This document shows positions 45,067-55,800 of a stretch of DNA of 64,000 bases, piece after piece (position 1 is the first letter of the stretch; each line of letters starts with the position of its first letter). The notes below the pieces were generated by a model. It was not told the origin of the DNA, ran no database searches, and saw only the letters and a program-made list of their open reading frames with translations. A program made the position numbers and the translations under genes. Source of the DNA: Paenibacillus sp. FSL H7-0357 (GTDB lineage Bacteria > Bacillota > Bacilli > Paenibacillales > Paenibacillaceae); contig NZ_CP009241.1 of NCBI RefSeq assembly GCF_000758525.1, positions 5,208,001-5,272,000 on the forward strand. The letters are read 5' to 3'.

Positions 45067-45534
45067 TTACTTAAAGAGCTTGTTAAGGTTTGCCATTTCG
45101 ATAGCCGACGTCGCAGCATCCCAGCCTTTGTTGCCTGCTTTGGTTCCGGAACGCTCGATGGCCTGCTCAATATTCTCGGTCGTAACAACACCGAAAATAG
45201 TAGGAATACCCGTTTTAAGATTAATGGCTGCCACCCCTTTAGCCACTTCGTTGCATACATAATCATAATGCGTAGTGGAACCGCGGATGACGGTGCCCAG
45301 CGCGATGACGGCATCATATTTGCCGCTTTCGGCCATCTTTTGGCAAATCAGCGGAATTTCGAAAACGCCCGGAACCCATGCCACATCCACCTCTTCATCG
45401 GCAACACCGTGGCGTTTGAACGCATCCAGTGCACCGGACAGCAGCTTGCTTGTAATGAACTCATTGAAACGTCCTACGACTACCCCGTATTTTAAACCCT
45501 CGGATACTAAATGTCCTTCAAAATAATTCGGCAT
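45067..45534 (-). CDS. ribH: 6,7-dimethyl-8-ribityllumazine synthase
   Basis: Condenses the pyrimidine and butanone-phosphate intermediates to lumazine, the next-to-last step of riboflavin synthesis; forms the 60-mer capsid with riboflavin synthase inside. The [33 protein letters not shown] and [19 protein letters not shown] motifs are all present. 155 aa from ATG 45534. An ATG three codons earlier (45543) lies only three bases from the GAAGGG site and is less likely. Last gene of ribD-E-BA-H. Confidence 0.97.
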   Translation of the reverse strand: MPNYFEGHLVSEGLKYGVVVGRFNEFITSKLLSGALDAFKRHGVADEEVDVAWVPGVFEIPLICQKMAESGKYDAVIALGTVIRGSTTHYDYVCNEVAKGVAAINLKTGIPTIFGVVTTENIEQAIERSGTKAGNKGWDAATSAIEMANLNKLFK

Positions 45535-45573
45535 TGTGCTCATCAACCCTTCATTGGTAAGTTAGTTTTATGG

Positions 45574-46827
45574 TTAAATTTTGGAATCTTCATTTTGTTC
45601 AATATTGTCAAAAGTCAGTAAATGTCCCAGCTTGGCCTGCTTCGTATGAAGATAATTCGTGTTGTCCTTGTTCTCCGGCATTTGAATCGGCACACGCTCC
45701 ACAACCTCAAGGCCGTAGCCTTCCAGTCCCTTGATCTTGCGCGGGTTGTTGGTCAGCAGTTTGATCTGGCGTACGCCAAGATCCTTAAGAATCTGTGCCC
45801 CGATACCGTAGTCTCGCAGGTCTGCCGGGAAGCCGAGCTTCAGGTTGGCATCCACCGTATCCAGACCTTCCTCCTGCAGCTTGTAGGCACGCAGCTTATT
45901 AATGAGGCCGATGCCTCTGCCTTCCTGGCGCATGTAGAGCAGTACTCCTCTGCCAGCCGCTTCAATCTGGCGCAGCGCTGCTTCAAATTGCGGCCCGCAG
46001 TCGCAGCGGTGCGAGTGGAACACGTCACCGGTCAGACATTCGGAATGCACACGGACCAGCACCGGCTCCTCGCCGGAAATGTCGCCTTTGACCAGCGCGA
46101 CATGCTCTTTGTCATCCACTTCGTTCGTGTAGGCAATCGTCTGGAAAAGACCGAAATCCGTAGGCAGATTCACTGAAACTTCACGGGTGACTAAATGCTC
46201 CTTCTCGTTGCGGTAATGGATCAGGTCCTTGATGCTGATCAGCTTCAGATCATGTTTCTTGGCGATCTCGATCAGATCCGGCAGCCGGGCCATCTCTCCG
46301 TCTTCTTTGACCACTTCACAGATGACGCTTGCCGGATATGCGCCGCACATGCGGGCTAGGTCAACAGCAGCCTCAGTGTGGCCGGAACGGCGCAGTACGC
46401 CGCCTTTCTTGGCAATCAGCGGGAACATATGCCCCGGTCTGCGGAAATCGGACGGTTTGGCGTTGGGGTCCATAATCGCTTTGATGGTCATGGATCTTTC
46501 ACCTGCGGAAATACCGGTTGTGGTATCTTTATGGTCGATGGACACGGTAAAAGCAGTGCCATGATTGTCAGTATTCTGGCTGACCATCGGCTGCAGATCC
46601 AGCTCCTCCGCACGTTCCGCCGTAATCGGCAGGCAGACCAGCCCCCGGCCTTCCTTAATCATGAAATTAATTACTTCCGGTGTAGCGCGTTCGGCAAGAG
46701 CAATGAAGTCTCCTTCATTCTCGCGGTCCTCATCATCAACTACGATGATCACCTTGCCGCGCATCAAATCATAAATAGCGTCTTCAATCGGGTCCAGGAC
46801 GCTGTCTTGCTTGGGCTCTTGGCTCAT
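45574..46827 (-). CDS. ribBA: Bifunctional DHBP synthase / GTP cyclohydrolase II
   Basis: Provides both riboflavin precursors: 3,4-dihydroxy-2-butanone 4-phosphate from ribulose 5-phosphate (N-terminal half, [10 protein letters not shown] and RRPGHMFPL) and diaminohydroxypyrimidine from GTP (C-terminal half, with the zinc cysteines in ECLTGDVF and RCDCG and the RQEGRGIGL motif). 417 aa, normal fusion. Third gene of the operon. Confidence 0.97.
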   Translation of the reverse strand: MSQEPKQDSVLDPIEDAIYDLMRGKVIIVVDDEDRENEGDFIALAERATPEVINFMIKEGRGLVCLPITAERAEELDLQPMVSQNTDNHGTAFTVSIDHKDTTTGISAGERSMTIKAIMDPNAKPSDFRRPGHMFPLIAKKGGVLRRSGHTEAAVDLARMCGAYPASVICEVVKEDGEMARLPDLIEIAKKHDLKLISIKDLIHYRNEKEHLVTREVSVNLPTDFGLFQTIAYTNEVDDKEHVALVKGDISGEEPVLVRVHSECLTGDVFHSHRCDCGPQFEAALRQIEAAGRGVLLYMRQEGRGIGLINKLRAYKLQEEGLDTVDANLKLGFPADLRDYGIGAQILKDLGVRQIKLLTNNPRKIKGLEGYGLEVVERVPIQMPENKDNTNYLHTKQAKLGHLLTFDNIEQNEDSKI

Positions 46828-46889
46828 GTTTCTGTCCTCCTATATCACTTTACGTTGCCCTCACAGGCTATCCGTAAGCCTAGTCTTAT

Positions 46890-47558
46890 TTATACAAACC
46901 CGTTGGCCGCCAGGAAATCGCGGCTGATCCGGGAACTGTTCTCATCTTCCTCATGTCCTGCGCCCGCACTGTAATGCAGGAGATGATCCACATACTTGCC
47001 AAGCACGTCACACTCAATGTTGATGCTGTCGCCTGAGCGTTTGTGCGTAAGTACAGTTTCTCCAAGCGTGTGCGGAATAATCGACACGGTAAACGCTGCA
47101 GCCGTCGTATTTACGACCGTCAGGCTGATGCCGTCAATCGTGATGGAGCCTTTAGGAATAATGTATTTGAACAGCGATTTGCGGTCCGGTGCAATTTCGA
47201 ACACAACCGCATTCTGGTCACGCTTCACGCTCCGGATTTCGCCGGTGCCGTCGACATGCCCCTGAACGATATGCCCGCCGAAACGCCCGCCGGCGGCCAT
47301 TGCCCGTTCCAGATTCATTTTGCCGCCGGTCCGCAGCTCCTTCAGGTTGCTGTTGCGGTAGGTCTGGGGCATCACATCGACGGTAAAATAATGGTCGCCT
47401 AAAGACGTTGCGGTCAGGCAGACCCCGTTGACGGATACACTGTCGCCAATCTTCAGGTCATCCATAATGAGGGAAGCGCCGATATTCAGCACCATCATCT
47501 CGCCTCCGCTGGAGACACTGCGCAGCACACCGATCTCCTCAATTAAGCCGGTGAACAT
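46890..47558 (-). CDS. ribE: Riboflavin synthase, alpha subunit
   Basis: Dismutates two lumazines into riboflavin and the pyrimidine. Two tandem lumazine-binding barrels are seen, starting with MFTGLIEEIG and again with FGGHIVQGHVDG; each has a ligand loop (SVNGVCLTAT; SITIDGISLTV). 222 aa. Second gene of the operon. Confidence 0.97.
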   Translation of the reverse strand: MFTGLIEEIGVLRSVSSGGEMMVLNIGASLIMDDLKIGDSVSVNGVCLTATSLGDHYFTVDVMPQTYRNSNLKELRTGGKMNLERAMAAGGRFGGHIVQGHVDGTGEIRSVKRDQNAVVFEIAPDRKSLFKYIIPKGSITIDGISLTVVNTTAAAFTVSIIPHTLGETVLTHKRSGDSINIECDVLGKYVDHLLHYSAGAGHEEDENSSRISRDFLAANGFV

Positions 47559-47630
47559 AGAACCCCTCCTACAAGTTTGGTTAGGATCACTGCAAGCATA
47601 TGCTTAAGCTTTGTTAGCATCTGCTGTTAC

Positions 47631-48731
47631 TTAGCGGATTGGAGTGCCGCTGATACACACATTATCCCCGAGCACTTCCACTTCCAATCCCTCAAGCGTG
47701 ATGGCGTCCTTCATCAGCCCGACACCCGGGAATTCGAAGGTTCCGGCCGCTCCGGCCCCGCCGCCGACGATCTTGGGAGCGAAGAACAGCACCACGCGGT
47801 CAACCAGTCCGCCCTCCAGCATGGAGCCGTTCAGTGTGCCTCCGCCTTCCAGCAGTATGGAGCCGATCTCCATCTCGCCCAGCTTAGTCATGGCACTTTG
47901 CAGATCCACGCGCGGCCCCGTGCCGCAGATGATGACTTGAACCCCTGCCGCCACAAGCGCCTCATGCTTGACCGGATCGGCTGCTTCTGTAGTCACCACA
48001 ACTGTAGGTGCCTGCCCGTCGGTAACAACGGCGGAGTCCAGCGGGATACGCAGCGAAGAATCGATCACAATCCGGACAGGGTTGAGTCCGGGTACCACCA
48101 TTCTTGTGGTCAGGGAAGGATTATCGGCAATAACCGTATTGACGCCGACCATAATTCCCTGATGACGGTGCCGCAGGGTATGTACTATCTCCCGTGCCTG
48201 CCCGTTAGATATCCACTTGCTGTCCCCGGTCCGGGTAGAGATTTTGCCATCAAGTGTACTGGCGCTCTTCAGTGTGACAAAAGGTTGCTTCGTCAGAATG
48301 TACTTGATGAACTTCTCGTTCAGCCGCAGGGCACGGCTGCGCAGCAGCCCCACTTCAACTTCGATCCCTTGATCCCGCAGCATGGCTATGCCCCGGCCTG
48401 CTACCTGCGGATTGGGATCTTCACACGCTACCACTACACGAGCTACACCTTCATCAATCAGCCTTTGGCTGCAGGGCGGCGTCTTGCCGTAATGGCTGCA
48501 CGGCTCAAGGGTCACATATGCTGTACTTCCCTGCGCCTTGCCGGCCGCCATATTCAGCGCATGCACCTCGGCATGCCCTGTTCCGCGCTGCAAATGAGTG
48601 CCGAGGCCGATCACCGCGCCGTCCTTCACTACAACACAGCCCACCACCGGGTTGATGCCTGTCTGTCCCTGTGCTCTTTCCGCCATATCCAGCGCCAGCG
48701 CCATATAAAACTGGTCGTTCATTGTATCCAT
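47631..48731 (-). CDS. ribD: Bifunctional pyrimidine deaminase/reductase
   Basis: Deaminates and then reduces the pyrimidine intermediate. The N-terminal deaminase has the zinc motif GHAEVHAL and PCSHYGKTPPC; the C-terminal reductase has LKSASTLDGKI and the ILLEGGGTLNGS NADPH region. 366 aa from ATG 48731, six bases after GGAGG. First gene after the FMN riboswitch. Confidence 0.97.
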   Translation of the reverse strand: MDTMNDQFYMALALDMAERAQGQTGINPVVGCVVVKDGAVIGLGTHLQRGTGHAEVHALNMAAGKAQGSTAYVTLEPCSHYGKTPPCSQRLIDEGVARVVVACEDPNPQVAGRGIAMLRDQGIEVEVGLLRSRALRLNEKFIKYILTKQPFVTLKSASTLDGKISTRTGDSKWISNGQAREIVHTLRHRHQGIMVGVNTVIADNPSLTTRMVVPGLNPVRIVIDSSLRIPLDSAVVTDGQAPTVVVTTEAADPVKHEALVAAGVQVIICGTGPRVDLQSAMTKLGEMEIGSILLEGGGTLNGSMLEGGLVDRVVLFFAPKIVGGGAGAAGTFEFPGVGLMKDAITLEGLEVEVLGDNVCISGTPIR

Positions 48732-48782
48732 GCCTTGCCTCCAATCCCATTGCCTTGTATTCATGCTTCCAGTCCAAAACAG

Positions 48783-48825
48783 AAAAACCCGTCTCAATCT
48801 CCAGGTGGAGTTCAAGACGGGTTAT
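48783..48825 (-). terminator. Terminator of the FMN riboswitch expression platform
   Basis: Minus strand AACCCGTCTTGAA pairs with TTGAGACGGGTT and is followed by a short T run. It sits between the RFN aptamer and ribD. Confidence 0.85.
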
Positions 48826-48956
48826 ACGAGAGTTTGCCGGCAGTCCAATAAAATGGTGCGTAAATAAACGCCACTAACATGGCATTGTGAAAGTTCGCAC
48901 ATAATATTCGAAAACACTGCAGTACGCCTGCCTATACAAAGCACAGAACGTCAATC

Positions 48957-49122
48957 TCTCCTTCTTCCATCCAGACTATACTGTCGGTCCCGGAATTACA
49001 CCGGGTCCACCGTCCGTATGCAACATACGAAGCGGGTAGCGGACTAAGCGCTGATACTGGCATTTCGGCCATATACAGCAGCATCACCGCCGGTAGGGAA
49101 TTACACCCTGCCCTGAAGGATT
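48957..49122 (-). ncRNA. FMN riboswitch (RFN element)
   Basis: On the minus strand the element carries the standard RFN blocks in order: CTTCAGGGCAGGGTG, AATTCCCTACCGGCGGT, GTCCGCTACCCGC, GGTGGACCCGGTGTAATTCC and GACAGTATAGTCTGGATGG. FMN binding should favour the downstream terminator and shut off ribD-E-BA-H. Confidence 0.97.
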
Positions 49123-49225
49123 GATATATTCAATTGAATTAAGTTTTGCCTACAACAAAATTATCACTTAGCGGCAGGAAAAGCAAGTGCATTTAATATA
49201 TTTACTTTATTTATGTAACCTACTT

Positions 49226-49624
49226 CTAGATTTCACTCTGTTTTTCCGCCCGCAGCAAATCGCGGATTTCTGTCAGCAGGGCAATTTCCGGATCTGGTGC
49301 CGGGGTTTCGACCACTTCGACTTTTACGACTTCCTTGCGTTTAAATTTGCCTACCAGCTTAATCACCAAAAAGATGGAAAAAGAAATAATAAAGAAATCT
49401 ACCACTGCCTGCAGGAACAAGCCGTAGTTCACCGTTGCCTCTCGGAAAGTGAAGCTAAGCTTCTTCAAAGGGTCAATCCCTCCGCTAAGCATCCCCACCA
49501 GTGGCATAATAATGTCGGCGACCAGGGAGGTAACGATTTTACCGAAAGCTGCCCCGATGATGACAGCAACGGCGAGATCAAGCACATTTCCTTTCATGGC
49601 AAAACTTTTGAATTCCTTCCACAT
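49226..49624 (-). CDS. mscL: Large-conductance mechanosensitive channel
   Basis: Homopentameric safety valve that opens under osmotic downshock. The N-terminal amphipathic helix and first membrane segment ([28 protein letters not shown]) and the second membrane segment (~65-90) match MscL; the cytoplasmic helix ends with an acidic EIRDLLR stretch. 132 aa. Stands alone upstream of the riboswitch. Confidence 0.97.
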   Translation of the reverse strand: MWKEFKSFAMKGNVLDLAVAVIIGAAFGKIVTSLVADIIMPLVGMLSGGIDPLKKLSFTFREATVNYGLFLQAVVDFFIISFSIFLVIKLVGKFKRKEVVKVEVVETPAPDPEIALLTEIRDLLRAEKQSEI

Positions 49625-49817
49625 TGCAGATTCCCTCCAAAACTTCGAATTTAAACTATTATAGCATTTCCCCTGCGGATGACAATAAATCTCCGGCCTT
49701 GTTCTCCCGGAAAGGAGAATTTTCTTAAGAAAATCATTAGATTTAGTGCCGGTAAGTCTTTAGAACTGAGTCTTAAAGTGATTGTTATACCAAATCTGTT
49801 GTAAACGAGGGGTCAAA

Positions 49818-51182
49818 ATGTTATTTAATTCGTACATCTTTATGTTCGGCTTCCTGCCTGTTGTGCTGGCCGGCTACTTTGCACTAAACCGCATCCGCCT
49901 GTTTAAGTACGCCAAGTTGTGGCTTGCGCTGTCCTCTCTGGTCTTCTATGGCTGGTGGAATATCCGCTACATCCCGCTGATCCTCTTGTCCATTCTGTTC
50001 AACTACACGCTTGGCTGGTATATACACAGCGGAAAATCCCGCCCCCGCACACTGCTAATCTTCGGCTTAAGCGCCAATCTCCTGCTGCTGGGCTACTACA
50101 AATATGCCGATTTTTTCATCACGAACTGGAATGGGCTGACGGGTTGGAATGCGGCTCCCCTTCACCTACTGCTGCCGCTTGGGATCAGCTTTTTCACCTT
50201 TACCCAAATTGCCTATCTCGTCGACACCTACCGGCATCAGGCACGTGAATACGGTCTCGTCAATTACATACTATTCGTTACCTTCTTCCCCCATCTGATT
50301 GCCGGTCCGATCCTTCACCACAAGGAGATGATGCCTCAGTTCGACAGACTGCGGGGCAAGCTCTGGAACTGGAACAATGTCCTCAAGGGTACCCTGCTGT
50401 TCAGTATCGGCCTCGGTAAGAAAGTGATCATCGCGGATACCCTGGCCGGCTTTGCCAATAACGGCTTTACCTCCGCTGCTCATTTCGTGGACTCCTGGGT
50501 GGCTGTGCTGTCCTATACCCTCCAGCTTTACTTTGATTTCAGCGGGTACACGGATATGGCGATCGGCATTGCCCTGCTCTTCAATATTGTACTGCCGCAA
50601 AATTTCAATGCTCCATATCGCGCCCTGAGTATCCGTGACTTCTGGAGACGCTGGCATATGACGCTCAGCCGCTTCCTTAGGGATTATATCTATATTCCGT
50701 TTGGGGGCAACCGCAAGGGCTTCTGGATCTCCATCCGTAATGTGATCATTACCTTTCTGCTTGGCGGCATATGGCATGGGGCAGGCTGGATGTTCGTACT
50801 CTGGGGGCTGCTGCACGGAGTCGGGCAAGCGGTAGAGAAGCTGTGGGCACGCCGGGGTACGCCATTGCCCAAGGGTATCGCATGGCTACTCACCTTCGCC
50901 TTTATAAATGTAACCTGGGTATTCTTCCGCGCGGAGAATCTTACGATAGCCTTTAGACTATTAAAAGGAATGAGCGGAATAAACGGTTTGGGAACTTCTG
51001 CAGTCAGCGGCTTAAAGTGGGCTATCGTCCTAATTGTTATCCTGCTCGGCGTGATCCTGCTGCGGCACAAGACAGAAATTCAGGTGCGAAGCTGGAAGAC
51101 GGTTATGGCCATGGCTCTGATCTTCGTCATTTCCTTGTTCTTCTTCAACCGTATCACTCCGTTCCTGTATTTTAACTTCTAA
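49818..51182 (+). CDS. MBOAT O-acyltransferase, AlgI type
   Basis: Polytopic membrane enzyme that passes acyl groups (usually acetyl) across the membrane for exopolysaccharide or wall-polymer modification. The MBOAT core with the catalytic His in LLGGIWHGAGW (~residue 320) and the preceding DFWRRWHMTLS and YIYIPFGGNR stretches match AlgI/PatA. 454 aa, about ten membrane segments. The start at 49818 follows GAGGGGTC. Its partner gene follows after ~50 bases. Confidence 0.93.
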   Translation: MLFNSYIFMFGFLPVVLAGYFALNRIRLFKYAKLWLALSSLVFYGWWNIRYIPLILLSILFNYTLGWYIHSGKSRPRTLLIFGLSANLLLLGYYKYADFFITNWNGLTGWNAAPLHLLLPLGISFFTFTQIAYLVDTYRHQAREYGLVNYILFVTFFPHLIAGPILHHKEMMPQFDRLRGKLWNWNNVLKGTLLFSIGLGKKVIIADTLAGFANNGFTSAAHFVDSWVAVLSYTLQLYFDFSGYTDMAIGIALLFNIVLPQNFNAPYRALSIRDFWRRWHMTLSRFLRDYIYIPFGGNRKGFWISIRNVIITFLLGGIWHGAGWMFVLWGLLHGVGQAVEKLWARRGTPLPKGIAWLLTFAFINVTWVFFRAENLTIAFRLLKGMSGINGLGTSAVSGLKWAIVLIVILLGVILLRHKTEIQVRSWKTVMAMALIFVISLFFFNRITPFLYFNF

Positions 51183-51235
51183 TCCAGTAAACGATCCCGT
51201 CAAACTCGCTCACACTATTTGCTTAGGAGGTTCGA

Positions 51236-52711
51236 ATGATGTCAGTACCCCATATTCAAATCGCTAAAACCCCGGCACAGCCACGCGGATTGCATGCCCG
51301 TTCCAAAAAAATGATGACTTTATTCCTGCTGTTTCTGTTCTCGTTCGCAGCTCTCGCCGCTCTTCTTACCATATTCCTGGATCCGCTGCAGTTCTATCAT
51401 AAATCCTCATGGTATACCCCGGTTTTCTCACAGGAGGAACGTTACCAGAATCCCGGGCTGGCCAAAAACTATGATTACAACAATATTATTATCGGGACTT
51501 CCATGACCGAGAACTTTCTGCCTTCTCAAGTAGACAAAACCTTAGGCGGAACCACAATGAAGTTGTCTATGGAGGGATCAACTGTCGATGAGCACTATAA
51601 AATCGCCAAGCTTGCTCTGGGAACCGGCAAAGTAAAGCAGGTCCTCTGGGGGCTGGATTATTTCTCCCTGAAGCTGGAAACCACAAAGGCGGCAAAAGAA
51701 TTCCCCGATTATCTGTACGACGGCAAGCTATGGACCGATTACAAGTATTGGTTCAATTCCTCGGTGTATACGCAGTTATTCTGGCCCAGCCTCAAAAGCA
51801 CACTCACCGGTGAGCCCGGAAAAAAGCTGGAATATCTGAACAATTGGAACGGTGTAGTTAAGTTCGGCCAACAATATGTAACCAAAGCCTACCTGAAAGC
51901 CAGTGGCAACGAGTTATACTTCGGGCTTAACGAGGAAAACACCGATCAGCTGCAGGCACATTTCAATACCTATATTCTGCCGCTGCTGAAGGAATATCCT
52001 GACGTGCAGTTCTACTTCTATTATCCTCCCTACAGCGTGATGAGGCAGGTTGCCTGGAATTCTGATAATCCTATCCGCTTTGGCAATCAACTGGTGATGC
52101 GCAAATGGATGTACGAGCAATTCCGGCAGTTCGATAATGTGTCGCTATATGATTTTCAGGCAGAATCGAAGTGGACGTTCAACCTTGATCTGTACAAGGA
52201 TCTTAGCCATCACAGCGAAGAAGTTAACAGCTGGATTGCAGAGGCCATCGGAGAGAAGAATCCGGATTATCTTGTAACAGATGAAAACATCGACGAGTTT
52301 AACAATAAGTTGCAGTCCCAGGCGGAAAGTGCCGTTACCGACCTCAGCGGGAACCTCTATCAGAGCAGCGTTCAGTTCGGTGGAGTGCAGCTGGGATATA
52401 CCACCAGGCTGATCCAGGGGGACAAGGAGCTGTGGCTGACTGCCAAAGACCTGGGGCCTGCCCTGGGGGCTAAAGTGGAATGGGATGGAACCAGTAAAAC
52501 AGTAACGCTAACGTCCGGCGGGCACAGTATTGCAATGACTGTCGGCAGCAGTAAAGCGCTTGTGGACGGCACTAGCACAGACCTGGAAGCCGCTCCGCTG
52601 CTCGTCGGAGGCAAAGTCTTGATCCCGCTCGCCTTTACCGCCGAACAATTGGGCTGGGATGTCACTACCGATAATAAGGGGAACTGGATCCGCTACAGCC
52701 TTACTCCATAA
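51236..52711 (+). CDS. AlgJ/AlgX-like SGNH protein with copper-amine-oxidase-N tail
   Basis: Probable outer-face O-acetyltransferase that works with the MBOAT protein. One N-terminal membrane segment (~28-50), then an SGNH-like domain (~75-365) with GTSMTENF holding the Ser and KDLSHHS holding the Asp/His pair. The last ~115 residues form a copper-amine-oxidase N-domain-like beta module (KELWLTAKDLGPALGAKVEW, GGKVLIPLAF), probably a wall-binding or stalk domain. 491 aa. Ribosome site AGGAGG; ATG 51236 or 51239 both possible. Confidence 0.85.
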   Translation: MMSVPHIQIAKTPAQPRGLHARSKKMMTLFLLFLFSFAALAALLTIFLDPLQFYHKSSWYTPVFSQEERYQNPGLAKNYDYNNIIIGTSMTENFLPSQVDKTLGGTTMKLSMEGSTVDEHYKIAKLALGTGKVKQVLWGLDYFSLKLETTKAAKEFPDYLYDGKLWTDYKYWFNSSVYTQLFWPSLKSTLTGEPGKKLEYLNNWNGVVKFGQQYVTKAYLKASGNELYFGLNEENTDQLQAHFNTYILPLLKEYPDVQFYFYYPPYSVMRQVAWNSDNPIRFGNQLVMRKWMYEQFRQFDNVSLYDFQAESKWTFNLDLYKDLSHHSEEVNSWIAEAIGEKNPDYLVTDENIDEFNNKLQSQAESAVTDLSGNLYQSSVQFGGVQLGYTTRLIQGDKELWLTAKDLGPALGAKVEWDGTSKTVTLTSGGHSIAMTVGSSKALVDGTSTDLEAAPLLVGGKVLIPLAFTAEQLGWDVTTDNKGNWIRYSLTP

Positions 52712-52741
52712 CTACAGTGGATTGTGTAATTCCAATAAGAA

Positions 52742-52778
52742 AAAGAGCACACGGCAGATGATCGCCGTGTGCTCTTTG
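52742..52778. terminator. Bidirectional terminator between convergent surface genes
   Basis: Perfect 14-bp arms (AAAGAGCACACGGC and complement) with A/T-rich ends on both sides. Confidence 0.8.
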
Positions 52779-52825
52779 TTAGTGCCGCTATGGCAGAAAA
52801 AATGAATTTCCAGCTGCCTCTGGTG

Positions 52826-55800
52826 CTATTCCTGCTTTCTGCGTCTGAATACCCGGCTCAGAATGAACCCAGCAAGAATCAATCCTAATCCTGCCAAATA
52901 GATTGGCAATGGACTGTTCTCACCCGTCTGTGGCAGTTGGCCGCCCGAGCCGGTCACTGTACCCGCCGGAATTTCATCATCCTCAACCTCCACTTCGCCA
53001 AGCGGGATGTCATCATCAGTCGTTGTCACTTGTCCCGGAGTCGGTGAAGGTGTAGCTGACGGAGCAGGTGTAACCTGTGCCGTCGCACCAGGTCCCGCAG
53101 GAATCTGTGGTTCTTCGATAATGACAACAGGAGTTGGACTGCCGCCAGGTGCTACTGTCTGTATTGGTGTTGGTGTTGGTGATGGTGTTGTTTCCGTCGT
53201 CGGTACTGGTGTTGGACTGCCGCCAGGCGCTACTGTCGGTACTGGTGTTGGTTCTGTCGTCGGGCCAGTTGTTGGTTCTGTCGTTGGACCTGTTGTTGGT
53301 TCTGTTGTTGGTACTGTTGTTGGCACTGTTGTCGGCGTCGGCGTTGGTACCGGCACCTCCTCTGTATTGTATACAGTCAGCCCCACGCTCACCGACGAAC
53401 CGATTGTGACCGGATACTCTTTGGAATCCAGCACATATCCTTTTGGAGCCGCCGTCTCAATCAATACATAGCTGCCCAGCCAAATATTGTTGAATGCCGC
53501 TTTGCCTGCAGTGTCGGTAGTCAGGGTATTGATCAGTACTCGTTCTGTTCCGTTCAGCCGGTAAAGCTCAAAAGTTGCCCCTTCCAGCGGTTTCTCCTTG
53601 TTTACGGCATCCAGCTTATTGACGATCAATGCTCCTCTGACACCACTTCCTGTGCCCGAACCGCTGGATACTCCCACGATGACCTCTTTGGATGTATCCT
53701 TCTCGACCAATACAACATTGTTGCCGTTGAATTTTACGGTATTAAGCAGCTTATCGCCTGTATTCGCTACGATCAGCGACTTGTATTCCAGCACATAAGC
53801 TGTCTTGATATCCTTCAAGAAGCTGAGTTCAAAGCTCTGCTTTCCACTGGCATTCTGATTAATGTTAAGTGAATAATCAACATCCTTCACCAGTTCAGGG
53901 CCGCCTTTGGTCACTTCTCCGTTTACAGATACAACGGTTGGATACAAATGGAAGGAATCCTGGAGCAGTATTTGATTAGAGCTTGGTTCGTCAATGATTT
54001 TTGCATTCTTCACGAACGACTGTGTCCGGTTGACCGCGATGCTCCAATCTACTTTATCGCCGCTTTGCAGTCCATCTTTGTAGATATATTCACCACCGTG
54101 CGGGATCTTCAGGGAAGCAGTCAAGTCTTTCGATACCTGCTTAGTTCCATCCAGAAGTTTAGCCGTATTGACTACAGTAGCGTCGATAAGCTGGCCTTCA
54201 AGAGTTGTCTTGAATTCGATGATATACGGCTCGCCGATGTTGCCGGCAAATTCTACTTTCAGCTCATTGCTGCTGCTGACAGCGTAAGTATACGCCGATG
54301 TGCTAAGTTCTGAACCTTTTGTAAAGTCACCTTTTGTGTCGATGTTCATGCTGTAAACCTTAAGCGAACCTGGAACTAACGTTTGGCCCGCAGTCAGCAC
54401 ATCGGTTACCACAGGATCAGTAATCGCCTTGCCGTTGTAGTTCGCACCCACAGTCCAGGTAATTTCTTTGGCAGCTGCATTGTAAACACCCGACTTGAAC
54501 CCGTTGCTCTTTTCCTCGGGACGCGGAATGAACTTTCCAAACGCTACAGTTGACTGGATATTTTCAGCACTGTCCATCCAATCAATCTGTGCTTTATTAA
54601 TAAAATCATCAGTGCTTCCAGTCAGCCAGTCATTGCTGAACAAGGTGGTGTAATTGATGGTATGAAACCCGGATATTGGTGAATGAAACTTCACTGTAAA
54701 TCCGGCGTTCGGCTGTACAGGTGAATCATAGGTCACCGTATACTTGGAAGGGCTCACTACCAGCCAGTTTTCATCCCTTACAAGCAGCGAACCGGGAACA
54801 AATTTCTGACCGCCATCCGGGAAGCTGTCTTTCACAACAACATGGCTCATCGGGTAATTATCACCGTTAAGCGTAATTTTCCAATCTGTCGTTTTATTCT
54901 TGTAGTCTACACCCGATAACGTCTTATAGATGACTGCAGGCCGGACAAGCTGTTTGGCATCATAAGTATACGTGCTGTCCGTAACCGAATTGATAACCGT
55001 CGTTTCTTTGATCACGCGGTCTTTGGCCTTGATTTTATATTCAATACGGTGCGGTGCGGATACATCGTTTGTGAACTGCAGCTTAAAGCCTTTTTTACCG
55101 GTAGCGGTAATTGGAGAAACAGTAAAGTCCACATTCTCAATCAAGGCAGGGCCTTTTGTGGCTACAGCCGCTGAATCCAGGGTTACCGGATAAACCTTAA
55201 CCGAACCGGCTACAAGCTCATGCGAAGCATCGAATAAATCCGATAAGACAGCATTGGCCTGCGGGATGTTCTTGCCGTTGTAGTTATATTCTATTGCCCA
55301 GGAAATCACCTGATTTCCCCATTCATATCCGGTTGAGAATTTTTTAAGTGTTCCGCCGCGCTCAACAGTTACCGTTGCCGAGGAGCTGACCGGATCGCGC
55401 CCATCTCCTGTAAACGTCGCTGTATTGGTGAAAATCCTTTTATTCTCCACAGCTATGGGCGTGGTGTATGCAATGCGGTAAGCACGGCTGATTACAGGAT
55501 CTGTGAAGTGAAGGATAAGCTTGCTGTCCAGGATTTCCGCAGAATATTTCCTGCTGTCAAGCAGCGCACCCGGTGACACTGTACCGTCAAGCTGGACTGC
55601 CAGCTCGTAAACCGCAAGCGTGGCCGTGCTGTCTAAGGACAACCCTGCTGGAATAGGGTCGGTGACCGTAGCGTTGGCTACATGCTCCAGCTTCTTGTTC
55701 ACATCAACCGTCCACTGAATGCTGGTCGCATTGTAGCCGCTGGAGCTGCCGTGCTTGTCGATGGTCGAGCCGATCTCAGGCTTGAAGTGTACGATAACCT

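Noticed and set aside
47577..48851. 424-aa open frame on the plus strand
   Set aside because: Antisense to ribD and the FMN leader terminator; ribD with its motifs explains the sequence.
53007..53471. Repetitive Val/Gly-rich plus-strand frame, and possible CRISPR from the 24-base repeats
   Set aside because: The repeats are contiguous, without spacers, and encode the Pro/Thr spacer of the LPQTG protein on the other strand.
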